DNA from: Amycolatopsis camponoti
Lineage (GTDB): Bacteria; Actinomycetota; Actinomycetes; Mycobacteriales; Pseudonocardiaceae
DNA: 64,000 nt
Direction of reading: 5' to 3'
NCBI RefSeq assembly: GCF_902497555.1
Contig: NZ_CABVGP010000002.1
Span: forward strand, 1,376,501 to 1,440,500
Part shown: one piece after another, positions 54,252-62,417 of the stretch
Numbering within the stretch: the stretch's first letter is position 1
Layout: every line of letters starts with the position of its first letter
The notes under the pieces: generated by a model
Databases searched by the model: none
Seen by the model: the letters and a program-made list of their open reading frames with translations, nothing else
What the model was told of the DNA's origin: nothing
Position numbers and translations under genes: made by a program

Positions 54252-57200
54252 GTGAAGAAGTCACACTCTCTTTTCGGGGGTCCGGGTGGCGGAGCCCCCG
54301 GCTCGGGGCGAAGCCCCGGTTGTTACCGCGTAGTGCTGCCGTTCGTCGCCCTGGTCGCGACGGCGTTCGCCGTTCCCGCCCACGCCGATCCGCTCCGGGC
54401 GCCGCTCGGCACCCCACCGGTCGAGGCCGCGCCCGCCGCGTCGTCCGACCACCAGGCTCCGGCGACCTTCGCCGTCGCGGATCTCGACGACGGGCTCGTC
54501 ACCGGCAGCGCGACCACCGAGGTCGCGCCCGGCTTGAACCTCACCCAGTTCGACCGGTTCGACCCGGCGGGCTGGATCCGCGGCGACACCCTCGCCGTCG
54601 ACCTGGGCAGCAAGGTCCTGAAGCCGGCGTACCTGAGCCCCGGCACGGTGTCCGCGCGCACGCCGCTTTCGCAGCAGCTCGCGCGCACGGGCGCGGTCGC
54701 CGGCGTGAACGGCGACTTCTTCGACATCAACGCCACCGGAGCCCCGATCGGCGTCGGCATCGACCACGGGCAGCTGCAGACCGCGCCCGCGGCCGGCCAC
54801 AACTACACCGCCGCGATCACCGACGCGGGCAAGGCCCAGCTGGCCTCGGTGTTCCTCGAAGCCGCGGTGACGCTGCCGGGCGGCACCGTGCAGGCCACGA
54901 ACTTCAACAGCCCGGTGCTCGACAAGGACGCGATCGGCGTCTACACGCCGTTGTGGGGCGCCTCCGGCCGCGCGACCTCGGTGGCCGGGGCGTCCCGGGT
55001 GCGCGAGGTCGAGCTGCGCGACGGTGTCGTCACCGCCGTGCGCGAGCGGCCCGCCGACGGCCCGATCGCGGCCGGGACCACGTTGCTCTTGGCCCGCGAA
55101 GCCGGGGCGGACGCCCTCGCGGCGCTCGAGCCGGGTGACCCGGTGGACGTCACGTACGCGCCGCGCTCGGACGCCGGGAAGATCGCGGTCGCCGTGGGCG
55201 GCAACGAAGTCCTGCTGCGCGACGGCGTCGTGCAGCCCGTCGACAACGTCGCGATGCACCCGCGGACGGCGGTCGGCTTCTCCGCCGACGGCAAGCGGCT
55301 GTGGCTGGCCACTGTGGACGGACGCCAGGCCGACAGCCGCGGCATGACCGAGCTGGAACTCGCCCGGCACATGAAGAGCCTCGGCGCCGACGACGCGATC
55401 AACCTCGACGGCGGCGGCTCGTCGACCCTCTTGGCGCGCAACGAGGGCGAAGCCGCGCCGAGCGTCCGGAACGCACCGTCGGACGGCGGGGAACGCCTGG
55501 TGCCCAACGGGATCGGCTTCACGACCGTGCCGGGCAGCGGCAAGCTCACCGCGTTCTCGCCGACGCCGGCCGTCGCGACCGGCGACGCGAACCGCGTCCT
55601 GTCCGGCCTGACCCGGCACCTGGTCGCCGACGGCCACGACGAAACCGGGGCGGCGGTCGCCGCCGACCCGCGCTGGAGCACGTCGGACCCGCGGCGGGCC
55701 ACCGTGACCCGCGGGGTCGTCACCGGGCACGGCGCGGGCGCCGTCGACGTCGTGGCGCGCTCGGGTCGCGCGGCGGGGAAGACGGCGCTTTCGGTGCTGG
55801 GCAGGCCGGTCCGGCTCGGCACGAGCACCGAGCAGGTCGCGCTGTCCGGTGCAGGCGCGAAGAGCACGTTCGAGGTCTACGGCTACGACGCCGACGGCTA
55901 CGGCACCTGGCTGGAGCCCGACGACGTCAAGCTCGACTACGACCACTCCGTCGTGCGGGTCGAGCCGTCGGGGGACGGGTACGCGGTGACCGCGCTGACC
56001 GCGTCCGGCGCTTCGGCGATCACCGCTTCGGCGGGCGGCCTGACCACGCACCTGGCGGCGTCGGTCGGGACCGTGCCGCAGGTCGCGTCGCCGCTGGACG
56101 GGCCGGCGGGCTGGACGGCCACGGTGTTCCCGGCGGTCGTCGGCGCGGCGCTGTCCGCGGCGCCCGGGCGCGCCGGCGGCGCCGGTCTCGCGCTGGACTA
56201 CCGGCTCACCGGCACGACCGCGACGCGCGCCGCGTACGTGACGCCGTCTTCTCCGCTCGCGGTTCCCGCGGGCACGCAGAAGATCGGGCTGTGGGTGAAC
56301 GGCGACGGCAAGGGCGCCTGGCTGCGGGCCGAGCTGCGCGACGCGGCGAACGTCGCGTCCATCGTGGACTTGTCGCTGAGCGTCGACTGGACGGGCTGGC
56401 GTTACGTCACCGCCGCCGTCCCGGCCGGGCTGCCGGACGGCCAGCGGCTGGCGCGCTTCTACGCCGTGGAAAACGTGCCGGACCAGCAGTACGAAGGTCA
56501 CCTGGTGTTCGACGACCTGACCTTCGAGGTGGCGCCGACGACGGCGGTGCCGGCCGATCCGGCGCCGCGTGATCCGGCGCTGGTCACCGACGGCACGCTG
56601 ACCGGCGGCCTGCGCGTCGCGGTCGTCAGCGACGCGCAGTTCACCGCGGACGACCCGGCCGGCCCGCTGGTCGCGCAGGCCCGCCGCGCCCTGCGCGAAG
56701 CCGTCGCGGCGAAACCGGACCTGGTGCTGATCAACGGCGACTTCGTCGACCGCGGCACGGCACCCGACTTCGTGCTCGCCAAGCAGGTCATCACCGAGGA
56801 ACTGGACGGCAAGGTGCCCTGGTACTACGTGCCGGGCAACCACGAAGCCGAAGGCGGCAACGGGCTCGCCAACTTCCAGGCGGCGTTCGGCGTGACGCAC
56901 CGGGTCGTCGACGTGCACGGCATCCGGCTGGTGCTGATGGACTCCTCGCGCGGCTCGCTGCGGGCGGGCGGGTTCGACCAGGTCCGGATGCTGCGGGACG
57001 CTCTCGACTCGGCGGCGGGGGACCGGTCGGTCCGCGGCGTCGTCGTCGCGATGCACCACCCGGTGAAGGACCCGAGCCCGACCGGGAACTCCCAGCTCGG
57101 CGACCGGAAGGAAGCGACGCTGCTGACCCGGTGGCTGACCGGGTTCGAGCGGGCGTCCGGAAAGCCGGCCGCTTCGGTGGCTTCGCACGCCGGCGTGTTC

Positions 57201-57614
57201 TCCCTGTCGCGGGTGGACGGCGTGCCGTACCTGGTCAACGGCAACTCGGGCAAGGCGCCCGCGGCCGCGCCCGGCGACGGCGGGTTCGTCGGCTGGACGC
57301 TGCTGCGCCTCGACCCGGCCGACCACGCGCAGCCGGTGCGCTTCGAGACGCGGCCGAACGTCGACTCCCTGACCTTGTCCGGGCCTTCCTCGCTGAAGCG
57401 CGGCGAGCGCGCCGAGGTCCGCGCGACGCTGCGGCAGGGGACCCGCGACGTGCCGGTCTCGTACCCGGTGAGCGCCGACTGGACGGTCTCGTGGGGCGTC
57501 GTCGCGTTCGACCCGGCTTCCGGCGTCCTGACGGCGTTGCGGCCGGGCGTCGCGCGGCTTTCGGTGACGGTCAACGGGGTGACGCGGACGCTGGTCGTGA
57601 CGGTCCGGGGTTAA
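54252..57614 (+). CDS. Secreted phosphodiester glycosidase (NAGPA) fused to a metallophosphoesterase
   Basis: The protein of about 1120 residues has a signal peptide (RVVLPFVALVATAFAVPAHA, about residues 26-45). A phosphodiester-glycosidase domain follows (about 80-430, with AGVNGDFFD, GVGIDHGQL and INLDGGGSST). Ig-like and jelly-roll regions (about 430-790) and a calcineurin-type phosphoesterase (about 800-1040: VVSDAQF, LINGDFVDRG, PGNHEAE, AMHHPVKD) come next, and a C-terminal beta domain ends it. Such secreted fusions probably strip sugar phosphodiesters from polymers, for example teichoic-type chains. The start is GTG 54252; a GTG at 54198 is also in frame. It ends in a short hairpin. 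Confidence 0.85.
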   Translation: MKKSHSLFGGPGGGAPGSGRSPGCYRVVLPFVALVATAFAVPAHADPLRAPLGTPPVEAAPAASSDHQAPATFAVADLDDGLVTGSATTEVAPGLNLTQFDRFDPAGWIRGDTLAVDLGSKVLKPAYLSPGTVSARTPLSQQLARTGAVAGVNGDFFDINATGAPIGVGIDHGQLQTAPAAGHNYTAAITDAGKAQLASVFLEAAVTLPGGTVQATNFNSPVLDKDAIGVYTPLWGASGRATSVAGASRVREVELRDGVVTAVRERPADGPIAAGTTLLLAREAGADALAALEPGDPVDVTYAPRSDAGKIAVAVGGNEVLLRDGVVQPVDNVAMHPRTAVGFSADGKRLWLATVDGRQADSRGMTELELARHMKSLGADDAINLDGGGSSTLLARNEGEAAPSVRNAPSDGGERLVPNGIGFTTVPGSGKLTAFSPTPAVATGDANRVLSGLTRHLVADGHDETGAAVAADPRWSTSDPRRATVTRGVVTGHGAGAVDVVARSGRAAGKTALSVLGRPVRLGTSTEQVALSGAGAKSTFEVYGYDADGYGTWLEPDDVKLDYDHSVVRVEPSGDGYAVTALTASGASAITASAGGLTTHLAASVGTVPQVASPLDGPAGWTATVFPAVVGAALSAAPGRAGGAGLALDYRLTGTTATRAAYVTPSSPLAVPAGTQKIGLWVNGDGKGAWLRAELRDAANVASIVDLSLSVDWTGWRYVTAAVPAGLPDGQRLARFYAVENVPDQQYEGHLVFDDLTFEVAPTTAVPADPAPRDPALVTDGTLTGGLRVAVVSDAQFTADDPAGPLVAQARRALREAVAAKPDLVLINGDFVDRGTAPDFVLAKQVITEELDGKVPWYYVPGNHEAEGGNGLANFQAAFGVTHRVVDVHGIRLVLMDSSRGSLRAGGFDQVRMLRDALDSAAGDRSVRGVVVAMHHPVKDPSPTGNSQLGDRKEATLLTRWLTGFERASGKPAASVASHAGVFSLSRVDGVPYLVNGNSGKAPAAAPGDGGFVGWTLLRLDPADHAQPVRFETRPNVDSLTLSGPSSLKRGERAEVRATLRQGTRDVPVSYPVSADWTVSWGVVAFDPASGVLTALRPGVARLSVTVNGVTRTLVVTVRG

Positions 57615-57630
57615 ACCGTTCGGTTTTTGT
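57613..57630 (+). terminator. Short stem with T-run after the glycosidase-phosphoesterase gene
   Basis: AAACCG (57613-57618) pairs with CGGTTT (57621-57626), and TTG follows; the stem overlaps the stop codon. It is weak but carries a T-run, rare in this window. Confidence 0.45.
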
Positions 57631-57655
57631 CGGTGCCCGCTCGTATGGTCGGGGT

Positions 57656-58600
57656 GTGGACGAATCGGAGGACCGGGAACCGGCGCTGGTGCAGGCGAAG
57701 GCACTCGTGAAGCGCTTCGGCGAGTTCGAGGCCGTGCGCGGGATCGACGTGGAGGTGCGGCGCGGGGAGGCGTTCGGCTTCCTCGGCCCGAACGGCGCCG
57801 GCAAGTCGTCGACGATGCGGATGATCGCGTGCGTGTCGCCGCGCACCGACGGCGACCTCCGCGTGCTGGGGCTGGATCCCGAGGTCGCCGGGCCGCGGAT
57901 CCGCGCGCGCCTCGGCGTGGTGCCGCAGCTGGACAACCTGGACGTCGAGCTGACGGTCCGGGAGAACCTGGTGATCTACGCCCGGTACTTCGGGCTGTCC
58001 CGCGCGGCGGCGCGGGCCAAGGCGGACGAGCTGCTGGAGTTCGCGCAGCTGAGCGACCGCGCGGCCGACAAGGTCGACCCGCTGTCGGGCGGCATGAAAC
58101 GCCGGCTGACGATCGCGCGGTCGCTGGTCAACGACCCGGAGCTGTTGCTGCTCGACGAGCCGACGACCGGGCTCGACCCGCAGGCCCGCCACCTGCTGTG
58201 GGACCGCCTGTTCCGGCTGAAGGAGCAGGGCACGACGCTGATCGTCACGACGCACTACATGGACGAGGCCGAGCAGCTGTGCGACAGGCTGGTGGTGATG
58301 GACCACGGCCGGATCGCCGCGGAGGGGTCGCCGTCGGAGCTGATCAGCCGGTACTCGACGCGGGAGGTCGTGGAGCTGCGGTTCGCGTCGGGCCACCAGG
58401 TGGCGTCGGCGCAGCAGGTGGAGGGCCTGGCCGAGCGCATCGAGGTACTGCCGGACCGGGTACTGCTCTACAGCGACAACGGCGAAGACACCCTGGAGCA
58501 CGCCCACGCGCGCGGGGTACGGCCGCTGTCGAGCCTGGTGCGCCGCAGCTCGCTGGAGGACGTGTTCCTGCGGTTGACCGGCCGGACGCTGGTGGACTGA
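57656..58600 (+). CDS. ABC transporter ATP-binding protein (DrrA/NodI type)
   Basis: The 314-residue ATPase has Walker A GPNGAGKSS (about residue 45), the Q-loop VPQLDN, the signature LSGGMKRRL, Walker B LLLLDEPTTGLD and the H-loop VTTHYMDEAEQ. The C-terminal extension is the DrrA type. The export cargo is unknown; drug or lipid export is usual for this branch. It heads an operon with two permease genes, with a small open frame between. Confidence 0.95.
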   Translation: MDESEDREPALVQAKALVKRFGEFEAVRGIDVEVRRGEAFGFLGPNGAGKSSTMRMIACVSPRTDGDLRVLGLDPEVAGPRIRARLGVVPQLDNLDVELTVRENLVIYARYFGLSRAAARAKADELLEFAQLSDRAADKVDPLSGGMKRRLTIARSLVNDPELLLLDEPTTGLDPQARHLLWDRLFRLKEQGTTLIVTTHYMDEAEQLCDRLVVMDHGRIAAEGSPSELISRYSTREVVELRFASGHQVASAQQVEGLAERIEVLPDRVLLYSDNGEDTLEHAHARGVRPLSSLVRRSSLEDVFLRLTGRTLVD

Positions 58601-58764
58601 TGGGGAACGAACTGACTGCGCCGCCGCCCGCCGGGCCGATCGGTGGTGTCCTGCCGCGCTCGGTCGCCTCCGGAGCCTCGGCGTACGACCGGGCTGCGAG
58701 TGGGCCTTTCCCACGCCCGGCGCGGGTTTCGGGCACTGCGCCGCGCGTTCGGAGGTGGCGATGA
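58600..58764 (+). CDS. Possible 54-residue bridging peptide in the ABC operon
   Basis: An ATG in the stop of the ATPase gene (TGATG) opens 54 codons that end in an overlap with the ATG of permease 1 (ATGA). The product is Pro-, Ala- and Arg-rich, with no domain or helix that I recognise. It may serve mainly to couple translation from the ATPase to the permease, or it may not be a gene at all. Confidence 0.35.
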   Translation: MGNELTAPPPAGPIGGVLPRSVASGASAYDRAASGPFPRPARVSGTAPRVRRWR

Positions 58765-59567
58765 CCACCGTCGAGCCCACCGGCCGCGTCGTCGGTACGT
58801 GGCACGGCGCCTGGCTGCGCGTCGAAGGGTACTGGACCTGGTACCGCCGGCACTGGGTGTCCACTTTGTACTCCACCGGCCTCCAGCCGGTGCTGTTCCT
58901 CGCCGCGATGGGACTCGGCTTCGGGTCGCAGGTGCGGCCGGGTGCGGTCACCGGTGGCCTGTCCTACCTCCAGTACATCGCCCCGGCCCTGCTCGCGGCC
59001 GGCGCCGCGCAGCAGGCCGTCGGCGAATCGAGCTACCCCGTGCTGTCCGGGTTCAAGTGGCAGAAGGACTACCTGGCGGTCACCGCCACCCCGGTGTCGC
59101 CGGGCCAGGTGCTCGGCGGCCACCTGATCTGGACGACGCTGCGGCTGACGCTCGCGGGCGCGATCTACGCGGTGGTCGCGGTGTTCTTCGGCGCCTGGAC
59201 CGGCCCCGGCGTGCTGCTGGTGATCGTCGCCGGCACCGTCACGGGCCTCGCCTGCAGCACGCCGGTGACCGCGATGGCGGCGCGGACGTTCGACGAAGGC
59301 CAGCGCTTCGGCATCGTCTTCCGCTTCATCCTGATGCCGATGACGTTGTTCTCCGGCACGTTCTTCCCGATCGCGCAGCTGCCGGGCGCGATCCGCTGGC
59401 TGGCCTGGCTCTCCCCGCTGTGGCACGGCACGCAGCTCGCCCGCGGCGTGAGCGTCGGGGGAGTCGGCGGCTGGGCGATGCTCGGCCACTTCGCGGTGCT
59501 CGCGGCGATGTTCGCGGCCGGGTGGGCGGTCGCGCACCGGGCCTTCTACCGGAGGCTGGTGGTCTGA
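58761..59567 (+). CDS. ABC-2 permease 1
   Basis: The 268-residue permease has six hydrophobic segments and the ABC-2 features FFPIAQLPGAIRWLAWLSPLWHG near residue 205. GGAGG lies 5 bases before the ATG at 58761. Its stop overlaps the second permease start (TGATG). It works with the ATPase of 57656-58600 and permease 2 as a heterodimeric exporter. Confidence 0.92.
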   Translation: MTTVEPTGRVVGTWHGAWLRVEGYWTWYRRHWVSTLYSTGLQPVLFLAAMGLGFGSQVRPGAVTGGLSYLQYIAPALLAAGAAQQAVGESSYPVLSGFKWQKDYLAVTATPVSPGQVLGGHLIWTTLRLTLAGAIYAVVAVFFGAWTGPGVLLVIVAGTVTGLACSTPVTAMAARTFDEGQRFGIVFRFILMPMTLFSGTFFPIAQLPGAIRWLAWLSPLWHGTQLARGVSVGGVGGWAMLGHFAVLAAMFAAGWAVAHRAFYRRLVV

Positions 59568-60397
59568 TGGTGAGCGTCCAAGCTCCGCCGGCGCGGGCCG
59601 GGCTGCTGCTGCGGATCCTGCCGCCCGGGCTGTACGCGGGCCGCGCGCGCATGCTCGTCGAGCGGTCGGTGCGGGTCTACCGCAACAGCTGGCTGATCTT
59701 CCTGTCCGGCGCGGCCGAGCCGTTCCTGTACCTGCTGGCGTTCCAGCTGGGATTCGGCAAGCTCGTCACCGAGGTGGCGGGCCCGGACGGCCGCCCGATG
59801 GGCTACGTCGCGTTCGTGGCGCCGGCGCTGCTGGCGACGTCGGCGATGAACGGCGCCGTGTTCGAGTCGACGTACAACCTGTTCTTCAAGCTGCGTTACG
59901 CGAAGCTGTACGACGCGATGCTGGCGACGCCGATCGGCCCGCTGGACGTGGCGCTCGGCGAGATCGGCTGGGCGATGACCCGCGGCGGCGTCTACGCGGT
60001 GGCGTTCCTCGCGATCGCGGCGGCGATGGGGCTGCTGGCGTCGTGGTGGGCGCTGCTGATGGTCCCGGCGGCGCTGCTGGTCGGGCTGGCCTTCTCGGCG
60101 ATCGGCATGGCGCTGGTGACGTTCCTGAAGTCGACGGCCCAGTTCGACTACATCGCCCTCGCGCTGATGCCGATGTTCCTGTTCGCGACGACGTTCTTCC
60201 CGCTGTCGGTGTACCCGGAGCCGCTGCAGTGGGTGGTCCGCTGCCTCCCGCTGTACCACGCGATCGAGCTGATGCGGGGCCTCGCGACGGGCCTGCTCTC
60301 CGGCAGCATGCTGGTCAACCTGGCCTACCTGCTGGCCCTGGGCGCGCTGGGCCTCTGGGCCTCGACGCGCCGCATCGCGAAGCTCCTTTTGACCTGA
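59567..60397 (+). CDS. ABC-2 permease 2
   Basis: The 276-residue permease has six hydrophobic segments and TTFFPLSVYPEPLQWVVRCLPLYHAIELMRG, the conserved ABC-2 C-terminal stretch. It is probably the partner of permease 1. The start overlaps the stop of permease 1 (TGATG). Two 21-bp repeat units lie between it and the convergent protease gene. Confidence 0.92.
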   Translation: MVSVQAPPARAGLLLRILPPGLYAGRARMLVERSVRVYRNSWLIFLSGAAEPFLYLLAFQLGFGKLVTEVAGPDGRPMGYVAFVAPALLATSAMNGAVFESTYNLFFKLRYAKLYDAMLATPIGPLDVALGEIGWAMTRGGVYAVAFLAIAAAMGLLASWWALLMVPAALLVGLAFSAIGMALVTFLKSTAQFDYIALALMPMFLFATTFFPLSVYPEPLQWVVRCLPLYHAIELMRGLATGLLSGSMLVNLAYLLALGALGLWASTRRIAKLLLT

Positions 60398-60400
60398 CGT

Positions 60401-60442
60401 CGTGTCGTCCACCCGGGTACGCGTGTCGTCCGTTCGCGTGCG
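60401..60442. repeat. Two tandem 21-bp repeats (convergent gap 3)
   Basis: Two head-to-tail 21-base units (60401-60421 and 60422-60442) match the CGTGTCGTCC-N8-ACG pattern of the 23.5 and 27.0 kb clusters, here with only one orientation. They lie between the permease and the convergent protease gene. Confidence 0.85.
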
Positions 60443-60444
60443 GC

Positions 60445-61878
60445 TCAGCGGGCCGGATCGGGCCGTCCCCGGGGCGCGACGGCGGCGAGCGCGTCCACCA
60501 TCCCGTGCCCGTAGAAGCCGTTGAACCCCTCGTACCCCGCGCAGTACGCGTCCTGGGTCCCGTCGCCGGTGAGGTCGTAGTCGGCCGGGCACGGCATCGG
60601 CATCGCCTGGGCGTCCAGCGTCCGCCGCAGCTGCCGCGGCCCGGCGTCCCGGTGCGTGGACGCCAGCAGCGCCAGCACCCCGGTGACGTGCGGCGCGGCC
60701 ATCGACGTCCCGCACAGCGGCGCGTACCCGCCGGGCACCGTCGAAAGCACGCACTCGCCCGTCTCCCCGCCGGGCGCGGTGACGTCGATCACGCCCAGCC
60801 CGTACGAGCTGTAGCCCGCCTTCACCCGGTCCGAGCCGACGGCGGACACCGCGACGACGTCCCGCAGCGCCGCCGGCAGTGCCTCACACCCCGAACCCGC
60901 CCCGGGCGAGCCGGACCGCGCCGACGGCGTCAGGTCGACGGCCTCGTTGGTCGCCGCCGCGACGTTCAGCGTGCCCGCGGAAGTGCTGTACTCGACCGCG
61001 CGCGCCAGCGCTTCGTGCACCACCCCGCGGTCGTCGCCGCGGATGCACGACAGCGTCCACGGGTTCACGAAGAAACTGCTGTTCGTCAGCTTCATGTGGC
61101 GTGACGCCGCCCACATCAGCCCGCACACCGCGGCCTCCGGGTCGGCGTAGCCGCGGTCGTCGATCACTTTCACCGACGCCACCCTGACCCCGGGCGCCAC
61201 ACCCGTCACGCCCCGACCGTCGTCGGCCGCCGCGATGATCCCCGCCACGTGCGTGCCGTGCACCGACGTCGTCGGCGCCCAGGCCGACGGTGACCGGTCC
61301 GGGGCGCCGGTCAGGCAGCCGGCGGAGTCGTCGCGGTCGAGGGCGCCGCTGAGGTCCGGGTGGTCCGGGTCGATGCCGGAGTCGAGCACGCCGACGACGA
61401 CGTCGCGGCTTCCGCGCGAGACGTCCGACACGCCCGGGGCGCGGCCCGCGTTGATCATCCGCATGTCCCACTGCCGGTCGCTGAGATCCGCGGTGGGAAC
61501 GCGAGCCGGGTCGGTGACGGGCAGCGTCGCCCGCGCGGGCTGCGGCCTGACCTCGGTGGCGCGCTGCGCGGCCAGCCGCTCGGCCTGGGCGCTGAACGCC
61601 TGGTCGAGCCCGATCCGGGCGCCGAACGAAGAGTCGCCCGAGGTGGCGACGGCGACGGCGATCTGCGGGTAGTAGACGGTGGTGGCCCCGCACGCGCCGG
61701 TGATCCGCGCGCGAGCGGTGGACTCGGGCGTGCCGCGGTCGAAGGTGACGACGTAGCGGAGGTTCCGGCCGTGGCCGCAGGCGGGCTCGTCGGCCGCCGC
61801 CGGACCGGCGGTGACGCATCCCGAAAGCACCAGGACGGTGCACACGGCCGCCCGCAGGGGCCGCGCCAGCAGGGACAC
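60445..61878 (-). CDS. Exported S8 (subtilisin-like) serine protease, possible lipoprotein
   Basis: The 477-residue precursor starts at GTG 61878, with GGGAGG 4 bases before it. The signal has LSGC at residues 18-21, a possible lipobox. A propeptide-like region (about 38-145) precedes the protease, with Asp in VLDSGIDPDHPDLSG, His in HGTHVAG and Ser in GTSMAAPHVTG. All triad residues are present. The C-terminal part has an EF-hand-like DLTGDGTQD and Cys pairs. It probably acts outside the membrane. It converges on the ABC exporter operon. Confidence 0.9.
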   Translation of the reverse strand: MSLLARPLRAAVCTVLVLSGCVTAGPAAADEPACGHGRNLRYVVTFDRGTPESTARARITGACGATTVYYPQIAVAVATSGDSSFGARIGLDQAFSAQAERLAAQRATEVRPQPARATLPVTDPARVPTADLSDRQWDMRMINAGRAPGVSDVSRGSRDVVVGVLDSGIDPDHPDLSGALDRDDSAGCLTGAPDRSPSAWAPTTSVHGTHVAGIIAAADDGRGVTGVAPGVRVASVKVIDDRGYADPEAAVCGLMWAASRHMKLTNSSFFVNPWTLSCIRGDDRGVVHEALARAVEYSTSAGTLNVAAATNEAVDLTPSARSGSPGAGSGCEALPAALRDVVAVSAVGSDRVKAGYSSYGLGVIDVTAPGGETGECVLSTVPGGYAPLCGTSMAAPHVTGVLALLASTHRDAGPRQLRRTLDAQAMPMPCPADYDLTGDGTQDAYCAGYEGFNGFYGHGMVDALAAVAPRGRPDPAR

Positions 61879-62417
61879 CGGACCTCCCACCGGATGCAGG
61901 AACCGCGGGTGCCGGCGCGCGAGATCCCGGTCACCCCGAGCCGCACGGTAGCCACCCCGTGCCCGGCGGACAAGCGCTACGGCCAAGTTCCCCCGGCCGG
62001 TGGGCCCCGCGGCGCGCCCGGCGGCGTGGGCGGAGGTACCGAGTACACCGGAGCAGTCACCCGGTGTGGGATACTCGGGGAGGCCACCGGGCCGCGGGGC
62101 GCATGTGAGAGGTGCTGCCTGCGGTGTTGTGGCCCGGTGATGTGCGTGAACTCCCGCGACGCGTCGCCGCCCGCGAGCCGGGCGGCTGGACGACGTGGCG
62201 GGCGGCCCGGGGGTTGCGACAGCCTGGCCACGCACGCTCACCGTGCAGACCTTTGACCGGGTTGTGCGCCACCGAGGCGGTGGTGCGGCGCCCGGTTGTC
62301 GGGCCAGGATTCCCGCCGCTGGTGACCACCACGGCGGAACGAACAGAAAGGGGCCCCTGCGCGGCCGCGTCCCTGCCGGTGAACACCGGCAGACGCGCCC
62401 GGGGGCGGAGGAGACAC
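61879..62417 (+). promoter_or_regulatory. 539-base leader and promoter region before the RNase E/G gene
   Basis: No gene is seen here. Near the start codon, CTGCCGGTG (62373-62381) and CACCGGCAG (62384-62392) form a tight hairpin, with GCGTC/GACGC-like flanks extending it. The ribosome site GGAGGAG is at 62407-62413. A long leader is usual for rne genes, where the enzyme controls its own mRNA. A separate promoter for the divergent protease should also be here. No confident -35/-10 pair was found. Confidence 0.4.

Noticed and set aside
54261..57704. A minus-strand frame of over 1100 codons opposite the glycosidase-phosphoesterase gene.
   Set aside because: The plus strand carries clear motifs of two enzymes, and the reverse frame is a GC-rich shadow.
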